A stretch of DNA of 64,000 nt from Paenibacillus sp. BIHB 4019 (GTDB lineage Bacteria; Bacillota; Bacilli; Paenibacillales; Paenibacillaceae), in the NCBI RefSeq assembly GCF_002741035.1, contig NZ_CP016808.1, positions 62,001 through 126,000 of the forward strand, in the 5' to 3' direction. The stretch's first letter is position 1; the number at the start of each line of letters is the position of its first letter. This document shows, piece by piece, positions 11,606 through 21,580 of this stretch. The position numbers and the translations under genes were made by a program. The notes beneath the pieces were generated by a model that saw nothing but the letters and a program-made list of their open reading frames with translations, was not told where the DNA came from and searched no databases.

Positions 11606-14600
11606 TTAACGGACCGTTACGGCCGTGCGGCTGTAGCCTTCCTTCGTCTTATGAACTTCAAGGCAGGCCGGAAAAGCCTGCTTGAGCTCCTGCACATGCG
11701 AAATGACGCCAATCATGCGGCCGGCGCGCTGCAAATCGACCAAGGCTTCAATCGCCTTGTTCAGCGCCTCCTCATCCAATGAGCCAAACCCTTCGTCAAT
11801 AAACATCATTTCAATTGAAATTCCGCCTTGATGTGCCTGAATAACATCGGTCATCCCTAAAGCAAGGCAGAGTGACGCATTAAACTTTTCCCCGCCGGAC
11901 ATCGTTTTCACATCGCGATTTTGCCCTGTATAAGCATCGTATACGTCCAGTCCAAGGCCGCTTTGCTTCCCTCTGACCTCCAAACGGTCGCTGCGCTGCA
12001 GCATAAACTGCCCGCCCGAGAGCCGCTGCAGCCGCACATTTGCTGCCTGCAAAATTTGCTCCAAAAATTCAATCAATATATAACGTTCAAAGGAAATTTT
12101 AAGTGCATTGTCGCCTTTGAGCATCTGATAAATATCGAGCACCTGCTCCAGCTCCGCCTCAAGCTGCTTCACGCGCTCGCTCGTTGCTGTGAGCTGACGA
12201 ATCAGACGAGCAGCCTCCTCGCCATGCCTTGCAGCGGTTTGCAGGGCAGCGACAATCGTCTCCAGCTGCTGCTTAAGCTCCGCGCCTTCTGCATGCAGCT
12301 GCTGCATATCCGCAGGCTGCTTTCCTGCCAGCTCCAGCTGCAAATCTGTTACACGGCTCGACAATGCCTGAACGGCAGACTTATACGCGTCCAACTGCTC
12401 CTTAAGCGCTTGCCGCTCCTGCGGCGTCTTTGCAGCGGCGCGATAGGCCTCCAATGAATCAAATGCAGCTGTCCTTAGCTCGCCCAGCAGCCGTTCCTGC
12501 GCTTCTTCCCTATTTCGCTGCGCTTCTTCAAATTGTTCGCGGGCCTGCACCGCATGAACGGAAGCTTCCGTCTCCTTAAGCTGTGCCTGCTGTAATTGCT
12601 TGACAGCAGCCTGCCAGGCATCTGCATGCTGGCGAACTTTCACCTGCTGGGCGGCCAGCGCCCGCTGCAATTGTTCGGGCTCGCGAAGCGACTCTGGGAT
12701 GCGCTCCAGCTCTCGGGCGAGCAGCGACTCCTTCGCTCCCAGCTCAATTTGCACCTGCTGATACGCCGCTTGCCGCTGTTCTTTATCCCGGATGAGCCGC
12801 TCCAGCTCCGCTTCCCGCTTCTCCGCCTGCTCTTTAAGCAGGCGCATTTCTTCATTTTGCTGCAGCAGCCGCTCGGTCTCGTCCTTCAACTGCTTCCACT
12901 TCGTACGCAGGTCAGCCTGCTGCTCAGCCAGATGCTCGGCAGAGGCGCCATATTCCGCAAGCTCGGCGGCGCTGCTTTCCCAGCCGGAACGGGCTGCCGC
13001 TACTTGCAGCCTTGACGCATGCAGCTCGCGCTCGCAGGCAGCTAGCTGCTCCTTTGCCTGCGCGAGCTGCTCGCGTGAAGGCACGTCGGCGGCCGTTTGT
13101 ATTTTGCCGGGATGCTCGACGCTGCCGCATACCGGGCAAGGCTTGCCGTCATGTAAATGGGCAGCCAGCAGGCCTGCTTGGCCTTCAATCCATTGCTGCT
13201 CCAGTCCGTCATGCCGGGCACGGACGGTCGAAAGCGCCTGTTCCTGGCTCGCTTCCAGCCGATTGAACTCTGCGAGCTCCTGCTCCAGCTTGATTAGCTT
13301 GGAGACATATTTGCCCTGCTGCTCGACGCGCCTGAGCTGCTCCTGCTTCGCTTGCAGCTGCTCGCCGTCGCTCTCCATGAGCTTCAGCCGGGAAGCGCTA
13401 AGCTGCTTCGCTTCCTTCTCGGCCGCAATAGCTGCCTCTTCCCGCTCCAGCTGGGCCTGGGCCTGCTTCGCCCTTGCCCGCAGCTCCGTCACCGCCTGTC
13501 GCTGCACGCCGATCTGCTGCACCGCTGGCGCCAGCTCCTCCAGCCGGCTCAGCTCACGCTCCGCCTCCCGCCGCTCGGGCTCACGCTGCTCCTCGCTCGC
13601 ATGCCGCTGCTCAGCCGCAGCCAGCGCCTGCTTCGCCGCCTCCGCTTCGCGCTGCTTCGCCTCGCTAGCCTGCTGCTTCGCCTCCGCGTCCTTGCCAGCG
13701 CGGCTCGCTTGCTCCTCATAAGGCGTGAGCAGCGCTGCCCGCTCAGCCAATTGCAGCTCGCGCCCCTTTGCTTCCTGCGCGGCGCGGCCCAGCTCCAACT
13801 GCTCAAGCTTGCTGCGCTCCGTCGCAAGCTCTTCGAACCTTGCGTTCAGCGCGAGCGCGGCGCGCAGCCTCTCTTCCTGCGCATGCAGCTGCTCGTCCAT
13901 CTGCTGCCGCTGCCCATCGCCTTGCTGCACCAGCTCGCCGTAATAAGCAGCCTCCTGTTCCAAGCTAGCAAGCAGTTGCGCCGCGTTATACACCTCTTGG
14001 CTCAGCGTCGCAGCCAGCAAGCTCCCCTCGCGCTGAGGAAGCGCATCGCCCGATTGCTTCATATACATGTCATTGCGCAGCCGCGCTTCCTTAAGCGTTT
14101 CATTCAGCTCGCGGTTTTGCTGCTGAAACTTAAGCTCCAGCTTCTCATACAGCTCCGTGCGAAAAATCCGCCGCAAAATCTCTTCTTTATTATCGGTATC
14201 TGAAGTAAGCAGCTTGCGAAACTCTCCCTGCGGCAGCATCACAATTTGATTAAATTGCTCTTTCGTAAGGCCAATGATCGACTCCAGCTTGGCATCAACG
14301 TCGCGAACTTGAAACCGGTCGACCAGCGGCACAGCTTGTCCATCAACAAGCTCATACAGCTCTGCCTTGCCGCCCGTCTCGCTTTTGTTTGAGCCTTTAC
14401 GATGCGGAAGCTGGCGAAATACTTGGTATTCCCGCTGGGCAACGGCAAAATGAAACTCAACCGACGTATGCGTATCATCTCCGGCAAAATGGCTCCGCAG
14501 CATGCGTGCCTCCGAGCGGTCCTCCCCGCTGGCCGCGCCATAAAGCGCAAAGCAAATCGCATCAAAAATCGAGGTTTTACCCGCTCCCGTACTGCCGGAA

Positions 14601-14698
14601 ATAACGAACAGCCGATGCTCGTCCAGCTGGGCAAAATCAATCGTTTCCGCATCCCGGTACGGGCCGAAAGCGTTCATAATAAGCTTGAGCGGTCTCAT
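11606..14698 (-). CDS. sbcC: Nuclease SbcCD subunit C
   Basis: A 1030-residue SMC/Rad50-type ATPase. Walker A is G-S-T-G-A-G-K-T-S-I-F-D near residue 34. A very long Gln/Glu/Ala-rich coiled coil is interrupted by the zinc hook C-P-V-C-G-S-V-E-H-P-G near 523. The C-terminal ATPase half has the signature M-S-G-G-E-K-F-N-A-S-L-C-L-A-L and Walker B M-M-F-I-D-E-G-F-G-S-L-D. With SbcD it cuts DNA hairpins and protein-blocked ends during repair. It overlaps sbcD by 4 bp (ATGA). The high GC of the coiled-coil part creates many meaningless open frames on the other strand. Confidence 0.96.
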   Translation of the reverse strand: MRPLKLIMNAFGPYRDAETIDFAQLDEHRLFVISGSTGAGKTSIFDAICFALYGAASGEDRSEARMLRSHFAGDDTHTSVEFHFAVAQREYQVFRQLPHRKGSNKSETGGKAELYELVDGQAVPLVDRFQVRDVDAKLESIIGLTKEQFNQIVMLPQGEFRKLLTSDTDNKEEILRRIFRTELYEKLELKFQQQNRELNETLKEARLRNDMYMKQSGDALPQREGSLLAATLSQEVYNAAQLLASLEQEAAYYGELVQQGDGQRQQMDEQLHAQEERLRAALALNARFEELATERSKLEQLELGRAAQEAKGRELQLAERAALLTPYEEQASRAGKDAEAKQQASEAKQREAEAAKQALAAAEQRHASEEQREPERREAERELSRLEELAPAVQQIGVQRQAVTELRARAKQAQAQLEREEAAIAAEKEAKQLSASRLKLMESDGEQLQAKQEQLRRVEQQGKYVSKLIKLEQELAEFNRLEASQEQALSTVRARHDGLEQQWIEGQAGLLAAHLHDGKPCPVCGSVEHPGKIQTAADVPSREQLAQAKEQLAACERELHASRLQVAAARSGWESSAAELAEYGASAEHLAEQQADLRTKWKQLKDETERLLQQNEEMRLLKEQAEKREAELERLIRDKEQRQAAYQQVQIELGAKESLLARELERIPESLREPEQLQRALAAQQVKVRQHADAWQAAVKQLQQAQLKETEASVHAVQAREQFEEAQRNREEAQERLLGELRTAAFDSLEAYRAAAKTPQERQALKEQLDAYKSAVQALSSRVTDLQLELAGKQPADMQQLHAEGAELKQQLETIVAALQTAARHGEEAARLIRQLTATSERVKQLEAELEQVLDIYQMLKGDNALKISFERYILIEFLEQILQAANVRLQRLSGGQFMLQRSDRLEVRGKQSGLGLDVYDAYTGQNRDVKTMSGGEKFNASLCLALGMTDVIQAHQGGISIEMMFIDEGFGSLDEEALNKAIEALVDLQRAGRMIGVISHVQELKQAFPACLEVHKTKEGYSRTAVTVR

Positions 14699-15870
14699 GC
14701 GCCTCCTCCTTCCTCATGCAGCAGCCGACCGAACACATCGGCGAAGCGCTGCCGTTTACTTTCGCTGAGCGGGCTGCCCTTGACCTCCTGATAGAAGGAA
14801 GCAAATAAAGCTACCGGATCAGCTTCGCGGCGGCCAGCCGCCTCGATTGCGCCTTCAGCGAAAGCCTCCGCTTCTGCAAGCAGCACCGCCTCCGGCCTGC
14901 GCTCGACATGCAGCGCATTCGGATAAATCGCCCGTACCTTCTCCATCGGAAACAGCACTGGATTTTCATTCAGCAGCGTAACAAATACATAATCCTCGCT
15001 CATTGCATGCTGCTCAATTTCCTCCATCGTTCCGGAAACGCGGCGCAAATCGCGCAGCGGCTGGAATAACCGTTTTTCCACAGCTACCGCGCCTTTGCCA
15101 TCCATCTCCACTACATAATACCCTTTGGCGTGATGCTCCTCGGAAACGGAATATTTAAGCGGCGAACCCGCATATCTGATTTTATCGTCGCTGACATTAT
15201 GCGCCTGATGCAGGTGGCCGAGCGCCGTATAATGAAATGGCGCAAAATAACTGGCACGCACATGCTCCGCCCCGCCAATAGCCAGCGGACGCTCCGAATC
15301 GCTCGTATTCGGCTCCGCCTCGCCGGTTGCCGTAACAAAGGCATGACCGACAAAAACGTGGCGCGCAGCAGGATCAAGCTGAGCTCGCAGCCGGTCCGTC
15401 AAAGCTTTCATCGCATCATCATGCGTACGAATGCTCTCATCTTCCAGCGCATAACGCACATATGCAGGATCGGCGTAAGGCACAAGGTGAAAATGCACCT
15501 CCCCATGCTCATCGCGGAGAATGACAGGCTTCTGCTCCCGCTTCATTCTTCCCGCAATATGCAGCCCCCGGCTCGCCATCATCGCGGTGCCAAAATCAAT
15601 CCGATCCGGACTGTCGTGATTGCCAGACACGGCAAGTACCGGCGTTTCAAGCTTAATAACAATATGCTGCAGCACCTCATCGAGCAGCTCTACTGCATCA
15701 ATGGGCGGAATGGCCCGATCATACAAATCACCAGCAATAATAACGGCATCCGGACGTTCGCGTTCAATATCGGCAATCAATTGCTCCAGCACATAACGCT
15801 GGTCTTCTGTCATATAAACACCTTGAACCAGCTTGCCTAAATGCCAGTCTGCGGTATGGAACCATTTCAT
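14695..15870 (-). CDS. sbcD: Nuclease SbcCD subunit D
   Basis: A protein of 391 residues starting MKWFHTADWHLGKLV, the usual SbcD N-terminus; a GTG 12 codons upstream would add a basic tail not seen in the family. The metallophosphoesterase metal ligands are visible in order: D-W-H-L-G-K, A-G-D-L-Y-D, S-G-N-H-D-S, F-V-G-H-A-F and L-G-H-L-H. It is the Mre11-like nuclease partner of SbcC and is encoded first in the two-gene operon. A C-terminal segment of about 60 residues is likely the SbcC-binding cap. Confidence 0.95.
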   Translation of the reverse strand: MKWFHTADWHLGKLVQGVYMTEDQRYVLEQLIADIERERPDAVIIAGDLYDRAIPPIDAVELLDEVLQHIVIKLETPVLAVSGNHDSPDRIDFGTAMMASRGLHIAGRMKREQKPVILRDEHGEVHFHLVPYADPAYVRYALEDESIRTHDDAMKALTDRLRAQLDPAARHVFVGHAFVTATGEAEPNTSDSERPLAIGGAEHVRASYFAPFHYTALGHLHQAHNVSDDKIRYAGSPLKYSVSEEHHAKGYYVVEMDGKGAVAVEKRLFQPLRDLRRVSGTMEEIEQHAMSEDYVFVTLLNENPVLFPMEKVRAIYPNALHVERRPEAVLLAEAEAFAEGAIEAAGRREADPVALFASFYQEVKGSPLSESKRQRFADVFGRLLHEEGGGA

Positions 15871-15953
15871 AATGGCGAAACATCCTTTCTTGCCCTTGAC
15901 CTTCACGCAGCGTCAACGATTATTCTCCTAAGTATACCAAGGAGGGGACAAAG

Positions 15954-17252
15954 ATGAGAACTCTAATTCAAAACGTTCATATTTTAACGATGAAAAAAAA
16001 CGAAAAGCTTTTTCACGGGGAGCTGCTGATCGAAAATGACCGTATTGCGGCCATTGGCACGAATTTGCCTGAGGCTAAGGCTCAAGCCAGCAAAATCATC
16101 GATGGCAAAGGCATGCTGGCAATGCCTGGCCTCATTAATGCTCACCAGCATACGCCAATGAGCTTGCTGAAAGGTTTTTCCGATGATTGCAAGCTGATGG
16201 AGTGGCTGGAGCATAAAATGCTTCCTGCCGAGGCGCGGATGACGCCTGAGGATATTTATTGGGGAGCCAAGCTGGCCATGGCGGAAATGATTAAATCAGG
16301 CACCACGGCGTTTGCCGATATGTATGTGCACATGAACGAAATTGCTGCTGCTGTCTTGGAAACAGGAATGCGCGCCTCCTTAACGCGGGGACTTGTATTT
16401 ATGCAAAATGACGGCGGCAAACGGCTAACCGAAGCACTCGATCTCATTGACCGCTGGCATGGCCAGGCCGACGGGCGAATTACGACGATGTTCGGCCCCC
16501 ACGCCCCCTATACTTGCCCGCCCGAACCGCTAGCAGAAATCATTACGCTCGCTGCCGAAAAAGATTTGCCTATCCATATTCATTTGGCGGAAACGGTAGA
16601 GGAAGTCGCCAAGATCAAAGAAAAATACAATTGCTCGCCAACCGCTTACTTGCACAATCTTGGGTTATTCACCGAGGCCCATGCTTTGCTTGCCCATGGC
16701 GTCCATCTTACGCATGGCGATATTCATCTGCTTAGAGGCATGAAAGGCGGCGTTGCCCACAATCCAGTCAGCAATTTAAAGCTGGGCTGCGGCATTGCTC
16801 CGGTGGCAGCGCTTATCGAGGCTGGCGTTACGGTTGGTCTGGGCACGGACGGATCAGGCAGCGCTTCGACCGTTGACATGTTTGAGGGGATTAAGGCGGC
16901 GGCCTGGATGCAAAAAATGGCGGCAGGCGACCCATCCGTTTTCCCGGCCCGTCAGGTGCTGGAAATGGCAACGGCTGAAAGCGCCAAGCTATTGCGCCTT
17001 GATCAGGAGATAGGAACGCTTGAGGCTGGCAAAAAAGCCGACCTTATTTTAGTCAATATGAATAAGCCCCATTTGCAGCCTGTCCATAATCAGGAATCGC
17101 TGCTCGCCTACGCTGTGAATGGCAGCGATGTTGATACAACCATCGTCAATGGCAAGCTCTTGATGCAAGGGCGCGAGCTGATGACCATAGACGAGGAGGA
17201 ACTGCTTAAGCAGGCGGTGATTCGGGCTCGGAGAATCGTGGATGGTATTTAG
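15954..17252 (+). CDS. mtaD: 5-Methylthioadenosine/S-adenosylhomocysteine deaminase
   Basis: A 432-residue amidohydrolase. Metal ligands are seen in L-I-N-A-H-Q-H-T-P-M-S (HxH), I-H-I-H-L-A-E-T, H-G-V-H-L-T-H and the catalytic aspartate in G-L-G-T-D-G-S-G-S. The spacing, the P-H-A-P-Y-T-C-P motif and V-A-H-N-P-V-S-N-L-K-L-G-C-G match MtaD. It deaminates MTA or SAH to the inosine forms and fits with the mtnK-mtnA salvage genes at 5-7 kb, though it is not in the same operon. AAGGAGGGG lies 7 nt before the ATG. Distinguishing it from other S-triazine-type deaminases rests on motif similarity only. Confidence 0.88.
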   Translation: MRTLIQNVHILTMKKNEKLFHGELLIENDRIAAIGTNLPEAKAQASKIIDGKGMLAMPGLINAHQHTPMSLLKGFSDDCKLMEWLEHKMLPAEARMTPEDIYWGAKLAMAEMIKSGTTAFADMYVHMNEIAAAVLETGMRASLTRGLVFMQNDGGKRLTEALDLIDRWHGQADGRITTMFGPHAPYTCPPEPLAEIITLAAEKDLPIHIHLAETVEEVAKIKEKYNCSPTAYLHNLGLFTEAHALLAHGVHLTHGDIHLLRGMKGGVAHNPVSNLKLGCGIAPVAALIEAGVTVGLGTDGSGSASTVDMFEGIKAAAWMQKMAAGDPSVFPARQVLEMATAESAKLLRLDQEIGTLEAGKKADLILVNMNKPHLQPVHNQESLLAYAVNGSDVDTTIVNGKLLMQGRELMTIDEEELLKQAVIRARRIVDGI

Positions 17253-17253
17253 G

Positions 17254-17288
17254 GCAGCAAGCATTTGGCAGTGCGGTTGCTTTTTTCG
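17254..17288 (+). terminator. Weak possible terminator of mtaD
   Basis: An imperfect GCAA...TTGC stem followed by T6 just after the stop codon. The rest of the gap to 17600 holds no gene; it contains a possible degenerate copy of repeat family B (17311-17357) and repeat family A. Confidence 0.35.
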
Positions 17289-17403
17289 CAGTCTGCCGCG
17301 CATGCGCATGCCTGCTGCCGCAGAGTGGCCGCTCTATTTCGTCACAGTGTTCAATAGGGCTAATCTGCCACTCGGGTGATGCGGTTTCTGCTTCTTATGT
17401 CCG

Positions 17404-17589
17404 TTATCCCCTTAGCTCAGAAAAGCCGCTTGAACGGCCCAATCCGGCATCACGCCTGATCAAATCGTCCAAACAGCTCCCCAAGCTTCCTTCAAATAAA
17501 AGGGTTACTTATTACTTTTCTTTACGCTGCTAATCTATAAAATGTTTTGGAAAGACTCCGATCTCCATGTTTCTGAGCTAAGGGGATAA
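17404..17589. repeat. Inverted-repeat element, family A, copy 1
   Basis: Perfect 20-bp inverted ends: TTATCCCCTTAGCTCAGAAA at 17404-17423 and its reverse complement at 17570-17589, enclosing 146 bp with no open frame of note. The same ends flank 158 bp at 51498-51655. The interiors are only loosely similar (shared CCAAAC, CTCC and AAATAAA words in the same order). It ends 11 bp before the stop codon of the lyase gene. No clear target-site duplication is seen. Confidence 0.8.
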
Positions 17590-17600
17590 TACCCCAAGCT

Positions 17601-19763
17601 CTATAAAATAGGAGCAGCTTGTCCAAGCAGGGCGCGCATTGCTGCACCTGGAGCAGCTTGAGCGGCTGCACTTGGATCAACTGGGCCCGTTGGCACACTA
17701 TTGTCTGGCAGCTGCTCAGGAGCGGGCGTCGTTTCCGGCTCTGGCTGAGGGTCTGTTTCCAGCCCCGTTTGCGGAGCTGGCTCCTGCTCAGGGGCAGCCG
17801 CTGCCTCTTCCAAAGCAGCCTGCTCTGCAAGCAAAGCATTGGCAGTGCCTACTTCTGTAAACGATGCCTGTGGCAGCGTCGTGTACATGCTTGGCGCAGG
17901 TGGCGTGCTCATGCCATCTCCGAGGAAATAGCTCGTATGCGGCGGCTGGTTGTAAGCTACATTTTGCCAGGCCACAGCAAGGCGGTATACCGCATCATGC
18001 ATTAGCGTGTAGAGACGATATGCCGTGACATCTGTCGTCGTATACAAGCGCAGCTTGGTGCTGTCCTCTGTGCGCCACAATACTTCCTCGCGCCAATCGC
18101 CAATCAGATCAGCCTGCAAGCTTGGCGTGCCTTTTGTCGAATTGTTTGAGTAAGTTCCTGTTGCCGTCAGCAGGCGGCTTACTGCACCGGTATTGTAATT
18201 CCATTTTTCAATTTTGCCGACGCCAACCCCAGCGCTTCCTGACCATACATGATCAAGCAGCTCGCGCAGCAGGTCGCCGTCCCACCAAATGCCGAAATTT
18301 TGCGAGGATGGAGGCGTGCTGGAAATGAGCTGCCCCGTAATCGTCCTCAGCCCTACACCGCTGCCAGCCCAAACCTCAGCTCCCGGGTAACGAGGATCGA
18401 TGTCGGCCGCCATGCCGCGTCCCGTATCAGTCCCCGTATAGACACCCCATAAAATTTGACCAGTAGCCGCATCATGTACTTGGGCGCCATAAGGCTTGCT
18501 CGTATCCTCATTTACTTTGAATACCTCAAAGCCGGCCCGATTCGGGTTCAAATCGCTGACATGCATTGCATCGCCATGCCCCATATTTGTGTTATAGAGC
18601 TTCTGGCCATTATCATCGACCGTCATTGCGCCGAAAATAATTTCATCTTTGCCGTCATTGTCTACATCCGCCACACTAAGGCTGTGATTGCCTTGCCCCG
18701 CATAGGCCGAATTGCCGGAAGTATTCGTATCAAACGTCCAGCGGCTCGTTAGCGAGCCATTGCGGAAGTCAAACGCGGCAATGACTGTTCTCGTATAATA
18801 GCCGCGTGACATGACGATGCTTGGCCTAACGCCGTCCAAATAAGCAACGCCAGCTAGGAAGCGGTCGACACGGTTGCCGTAACTGTCTCCCCAGCTTGAT
18901 ACAGTGCCTCTTGCCGGCACATAATTTGTAGTCGCAAGCGCTGCTCCCGTCTGCCCTGAAAAAACAGTCAAATATTCCGGTCCTGACAGCACATATCCTG
19001 AAGAATTGCGGTAATCGGCAGTCGAACTGCCTATGACTTGCCCTATTCCATCTACGGTGCCGTCCGCTGTTTTGATGACCACCTCGCCTTTGCCGTCGCC
19101 GTCAAAATCATAGACGAGAAATTGCGAATAATGGGCGCCTGCACGAATGTTTTTGCCCATATTGATGCGCCACAGCTTCTGGCCATTCATTTTGTAGGCA
19201 TCAAAAATAACATTGCCCGTATACCCCGATTGGGAGTTATCCTTGGAATTGGACGGGTCCCATTTGAGGACGATTTCGTATTCGCCATCTCCGTCAAGGT
19301 CGGCTACGCTCGCATCATTTGCGCTGTAGGTGTAGCTTTCACCGCTCGGTGTTGTTCCGCCAGCAGGCTTGTCCAGCGGAATATCTTTATAATTGTTCGC
19401 CCATACCGATACGGTATTGGAGGCTGGACGTTCAACACCGTTTACAACGGCGCGAACATAATAGGTAGAGGAGCTGCTTCCACTAGCATCAAGTAGATTC
19501 GTACTTGTCGTAATGACGCTGCTGTTGACCTTCGTTCCATTGCGATAAACGTTAAAGCCCGTATTTGCTGCCTCGCCGCCGAGCAGCCGCCAGCTGACAA
19601 ATACGCCTCCGCTTACTTTTACCGCAACGACTCCTCTCGTTAATGCTTCCATCTGCCTTGGGGCGGCAGCACTGACCTTCGGATCAACAACAATAGCCGG
19701 AATGACCAGCAAAGCAGCAACAGCGAGCATAACCGTTTTGCGAAATACGTTTTTAAAGTTCAT
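17601..19763 (-). CDS. Secreted rhamnogalacturonan lyase, PL11 family
   Basis: A 720-residue protein with a Sec signal peptide (residues 1-32, KTVMLAVAALLVIPAIVV, cleavage likely after V-S-A-A-A). A short FN3-like domain (about 35-125, V-S-W-R-L-L-G-G-E-A-A-N-T-G-F-N-V-Y-R) precedes an eight-bladed beta-propeller rich in D-x-D-x-D-G calcium motifs (V-A-D-L-D-G-D-G-E-Y-E, V-Y-D-F-D-G-D-G, V-A-D-V-D-N-D-G). This is the layout of YesW/YesX, which cut the rhamnogalacturonan I backbone. After about residue 640 there is an odd tail of about 75 residues rich in Pro, Glu and Ala. cre-like sites upstream suggest catabolite control. Confidence 0.9.
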   Translation of the reverse strand: MNFKNVFRKTVMLAVAALLVIPAIVVDPKVSAAAPRQMEALTRGVVAVKVSGGVFVSWRLLGGEAANTGFNVYRNGTKVNSSVITTSTNLLDASGSSSSTYYVRAVVNGVERPASNTVSVWANNYKDIPLDKPAGGTTPSGESYTYSANDASVADLDGDGEYEIVLKWDPSNSKDNSQSGYTGNVIFDAYKMNGQKLWRINMGKNIRAGAHYSQFLVYDFDGDGKGEVVIKTADGTVDGIGQVIGSSTADYRNSSGYVLSGPEYLTVFSGQTGAALATTNYVPARGTVSSWGDSYGNRVDRFLAGVAYLDGVRPSIVMSRGYYTRTVIAAFDFRNGSLTSRWTFDTNTSGNSAYAGQGNHSLSVADVDNDGKDEIIFGAMTVDDNGQKLYNTNMGHGDAMHVSDLNPNRAGFEVFKVNEDTSKPYGAQVHDAATGQILWGVYTGTDTGRGMAADIDPRYPGAEVWAGSGVGLRTITGQLISSTPPSSQNFGIWWDGDLLRELLDHVWSGSAGVGVGKIEKWNYNTGAVSRLLTATGTYSNNSTKGTPSLQADLIGDWREEVLWRTEDSTKLRLYTTTDVTAYRLYTLMHDAVYRLAVAWQNVAYNQPPHTSYFLGDGMSTPPAPSMYTTLPQASFTEVGTANALLAEQAALEEAAAAPEQEPAPQTGLETDPQPEPETTPAPEQLPDNSVPTGPVDPSAAAQAAPGAAMRALLGQAAPIL

Positions 19764-19815
19764 CTCTTCTTATTCATCTCCTTTTCGCGAATGATATTTT
19801 ATCAACACCCAAAAA

Positions 19816-19829
19816 TGAAAGCGCTACCA
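19816..19829 (-). promoter_or_regulatory. cre-like catabolite control site before the lyase gene
   Basis: On the gene strand the site reads TGGTAGCGCTTTCA, one mismatch from TGWNANCGNTNWCA, 53 bp upstream of the lyase start codon. It is probably a CcpA operator. Confidence 0.55.
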
Positions 19830-19951
19830 AATTATTCGAAAAATAAAGCTGCTTCCTGTCTTGAATTCTCATGATTACGAACCGTTAGCCTTTCGGAAGG
19901 GCATCCACCTCCTTGATAAATCATACGTTTTTATGAATCAAAACCATAATT

Positions 19952-19965
19952 TGGAATCGCTTTCA
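19952..19965 (+). promoter_or_regulatory. Second cre-like site
   Basis: TGGAATCGCTTTCA, one mismatch from the cre consensus, in the same gap as the first. The remainder of the gap 19764-20251 shows no gene; a strong AAGGAGGTGG at about 19900-19909 (minus) precedes only a 9-codon frame. Confidence 0.45.
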
Positions 19966-20251
19966 TTGTCGATGATAGACTGTGTTCCGACATTTTACTA
20001 CTTAAAAAACAGAGTTTTTTGTTAAAAAAACCGAGATTCATTCGATTAATTAGCTAGAATCAGATCGCTTTTGACTCACATATCCGCCCCAGACTTGAAT
20101 ATATTGAATAACAAGGTGAAACGGCTATCGCCGTCCTTTGGCAGCAAGGCACGTTTCACTCCGAGAAATATAATTCTTATATTTCAACGAAAAATGAGAT
20201 CCCCTGGCCCTGACCCAGCTAATATTGATGAAAGATGGGAGTGTAACGCTC

Positions 20252-21403
20252 ATGGCAGAACCGTTATTTATCGTGTCACAAGAGGATTGGTCCTTGCATC
20301 GCAAAGGTTACGAAGATCAAGCCCGGCACCAGGAAAAAGTAAGAGAAGCTGTTCGGCAAAATCTCCCCGATATTGTAACCGATGAAAGCATTGTATTATC
20401 CGATGGCAAGCAGACGGTGAAAATACCGATTAAAAGTATTGATGAATCCCATTTCGTCTACAATTACAACAAGAAGCAGCATGTTGGACAAGGCGATGGC
20501 GATTCACAGGTAGGGGATGTGCTCGGCGTTGATCCTCAGGCGGCCAAAGGTCCAGGCAAAGGACAGGGCGCAGGCGATCAGCCGGGCGAAGACTATGTGG
20601 AGGCCGAAATTAGCATTGACCAGCTGGAGGATATGCTTTTCGAGGAGCTGGAGCTTCCTAATCTGGAGCAAAAACAGAAGGATGTTATGGAAACAACCGA
20701 GGTCGTCTTTCACGACATCCGCAAAAAAGGCATCATGTCCAACATCGACAAAAAACGGACGCTCATTCAAAATTTGAAGCGCAATGCCAATGAAGGACGT
20801 TCAGGAATTGGCGGCATCTCGCCGGATGATTTGCGTTTTAAAACGTGGAATGAGGTTGTGAAGCCCCAATCCAATGCCGTCGTATTGGCGCTCATGGATA
20901 CTTCAGGCTCTATGGGGTCTTTCGAAAAATATTGCGCCAGAAGCTTCTTCTTCTGGATGACTCGTTTCCTGCGCAGGAAATACCAGCATGTCGAGATGGT
21001 ATTCGTCGCGCATCATACCGAGGCGAAGGAAGTGACCGAGGAGGAGTTTTTCACTCGGGGCGAAAGCGGCGGCACCATCTGCTCCTCTGCCTACCAGAAA
21101 GCGCTTGATATTATCGACAGCCGTTATCCGTCTGCTAACTGGAATATTTATCCCTTCCACTTTTCCGATGGCGATAATTTGACCTCCGACAACGAGAAAT
21201 GCGTGAAGCTCATCGACAAGCTGCTCGAACGCGCCAATCTGTTCGGCTACGGCGAGGTTAATCAATATAATCGCAGCAGCACCTTAATGTCAGCATATAA
21301 AAACATAAGCAATAAAAAATTTATGTATTCGATTATAAAAGATAAAGGCGAAGTGTATAAGGCGCTGAAAACCTTTTTCTCCAAGCCCGCAAGCGGCGCT
21401 TAG
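20252..21403 (+). CDS. yhbH: Sporulation protein YhbH (DUF444)
   Basis: A protein of 383 residues starting [20 protein letters not shown], which aligns with YhbH; GGGAG lies 10 nt upstream, while an ATG nine codons earlier has no ribosome binding site. The N-terminal half has [10 protein letters not shown] and an acidic/glycine linker. The C-terminal half is a von Willebrand A-like domain with an intact MIDAS D-T-S-G-S-M-G and S-G-G-T-I-C-S-S-A. In Bacillus it is made in the mother cell, often with the serine kinase PrkA, which is not in this window. Its exact role is unknown. Confidence 0.93.
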   Translation: MAEPLFIVSQEDWSLHRKGYEDQARHQEKVREAVRQNLPDIVTDESIVLSDGKQTVKIPIKSIDESHFVYNYNKKQHVGQGDGDSQVGDVLGVDPQAAKGPGKGQGAGDQPGEDYVEAEISIDQLEDMLFEELELPNLEQKQKDVMETTEVVFHDIRKKGIMSNIDKKRTLIQNLKRNANEGRSGIGGISPDDLRFKTWNEVVKPQSNAVVLALMDTSGSMGSFEKYCARSFFFWMTRFLRRKYQHVEMVFVAHHTEAKEVTEEEFFTRGESGGTICSSAYQKALDIIDSRYPSANWNIYPFHFSDGDNLTSDNEKCVKLIDKLLERANLFGYGEVNQYNRSSTLMSAYKNISNKKFMYSIIKDKGEVYKALKTFFSKPASGA

Positions 21404-21477
21404 TAGCAAGCACTAGGCTTCGTGCTGCAGGCATCTAGCTCAAGGAAGTCGATGCTCAAGCAAAGCGAGCCAAACGT

Positions 21478-21519
21478 AAAAAGCTTCCTCTTCGAGCGTT
21501 CCCGAAGAAGAAGCTTTTT
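21478..21519 (+). terminator. Terminator after yhbH
   Basis: AAAAAGCTTC (21478-21487) pairs with GAAGCTTTTT (21510-21519), with further CTCTTCG/CGAAGAA pairing inside and a T-run. Confidence 0.8.
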
Positions 21520-21580
21520 GCATCATTTACATCGTGTTTTGGCGCTGCATTAGTATAAGCTTTCTTATGCCAACCGCCTG

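Noticed and set aside
11900..14800. Many long frames opposite sbcC, up to 309 codons
   Set aside because: Shadows of the GC-rich coiled-coil coding strand: Ser/Cys/Leu-rich, no start signals, no domains.
17404..17589. Insertion sequence with transposase
   Set aside because: Inverted ends are present but the interior is too short and has no transposase frame; described as a repeat element instead.
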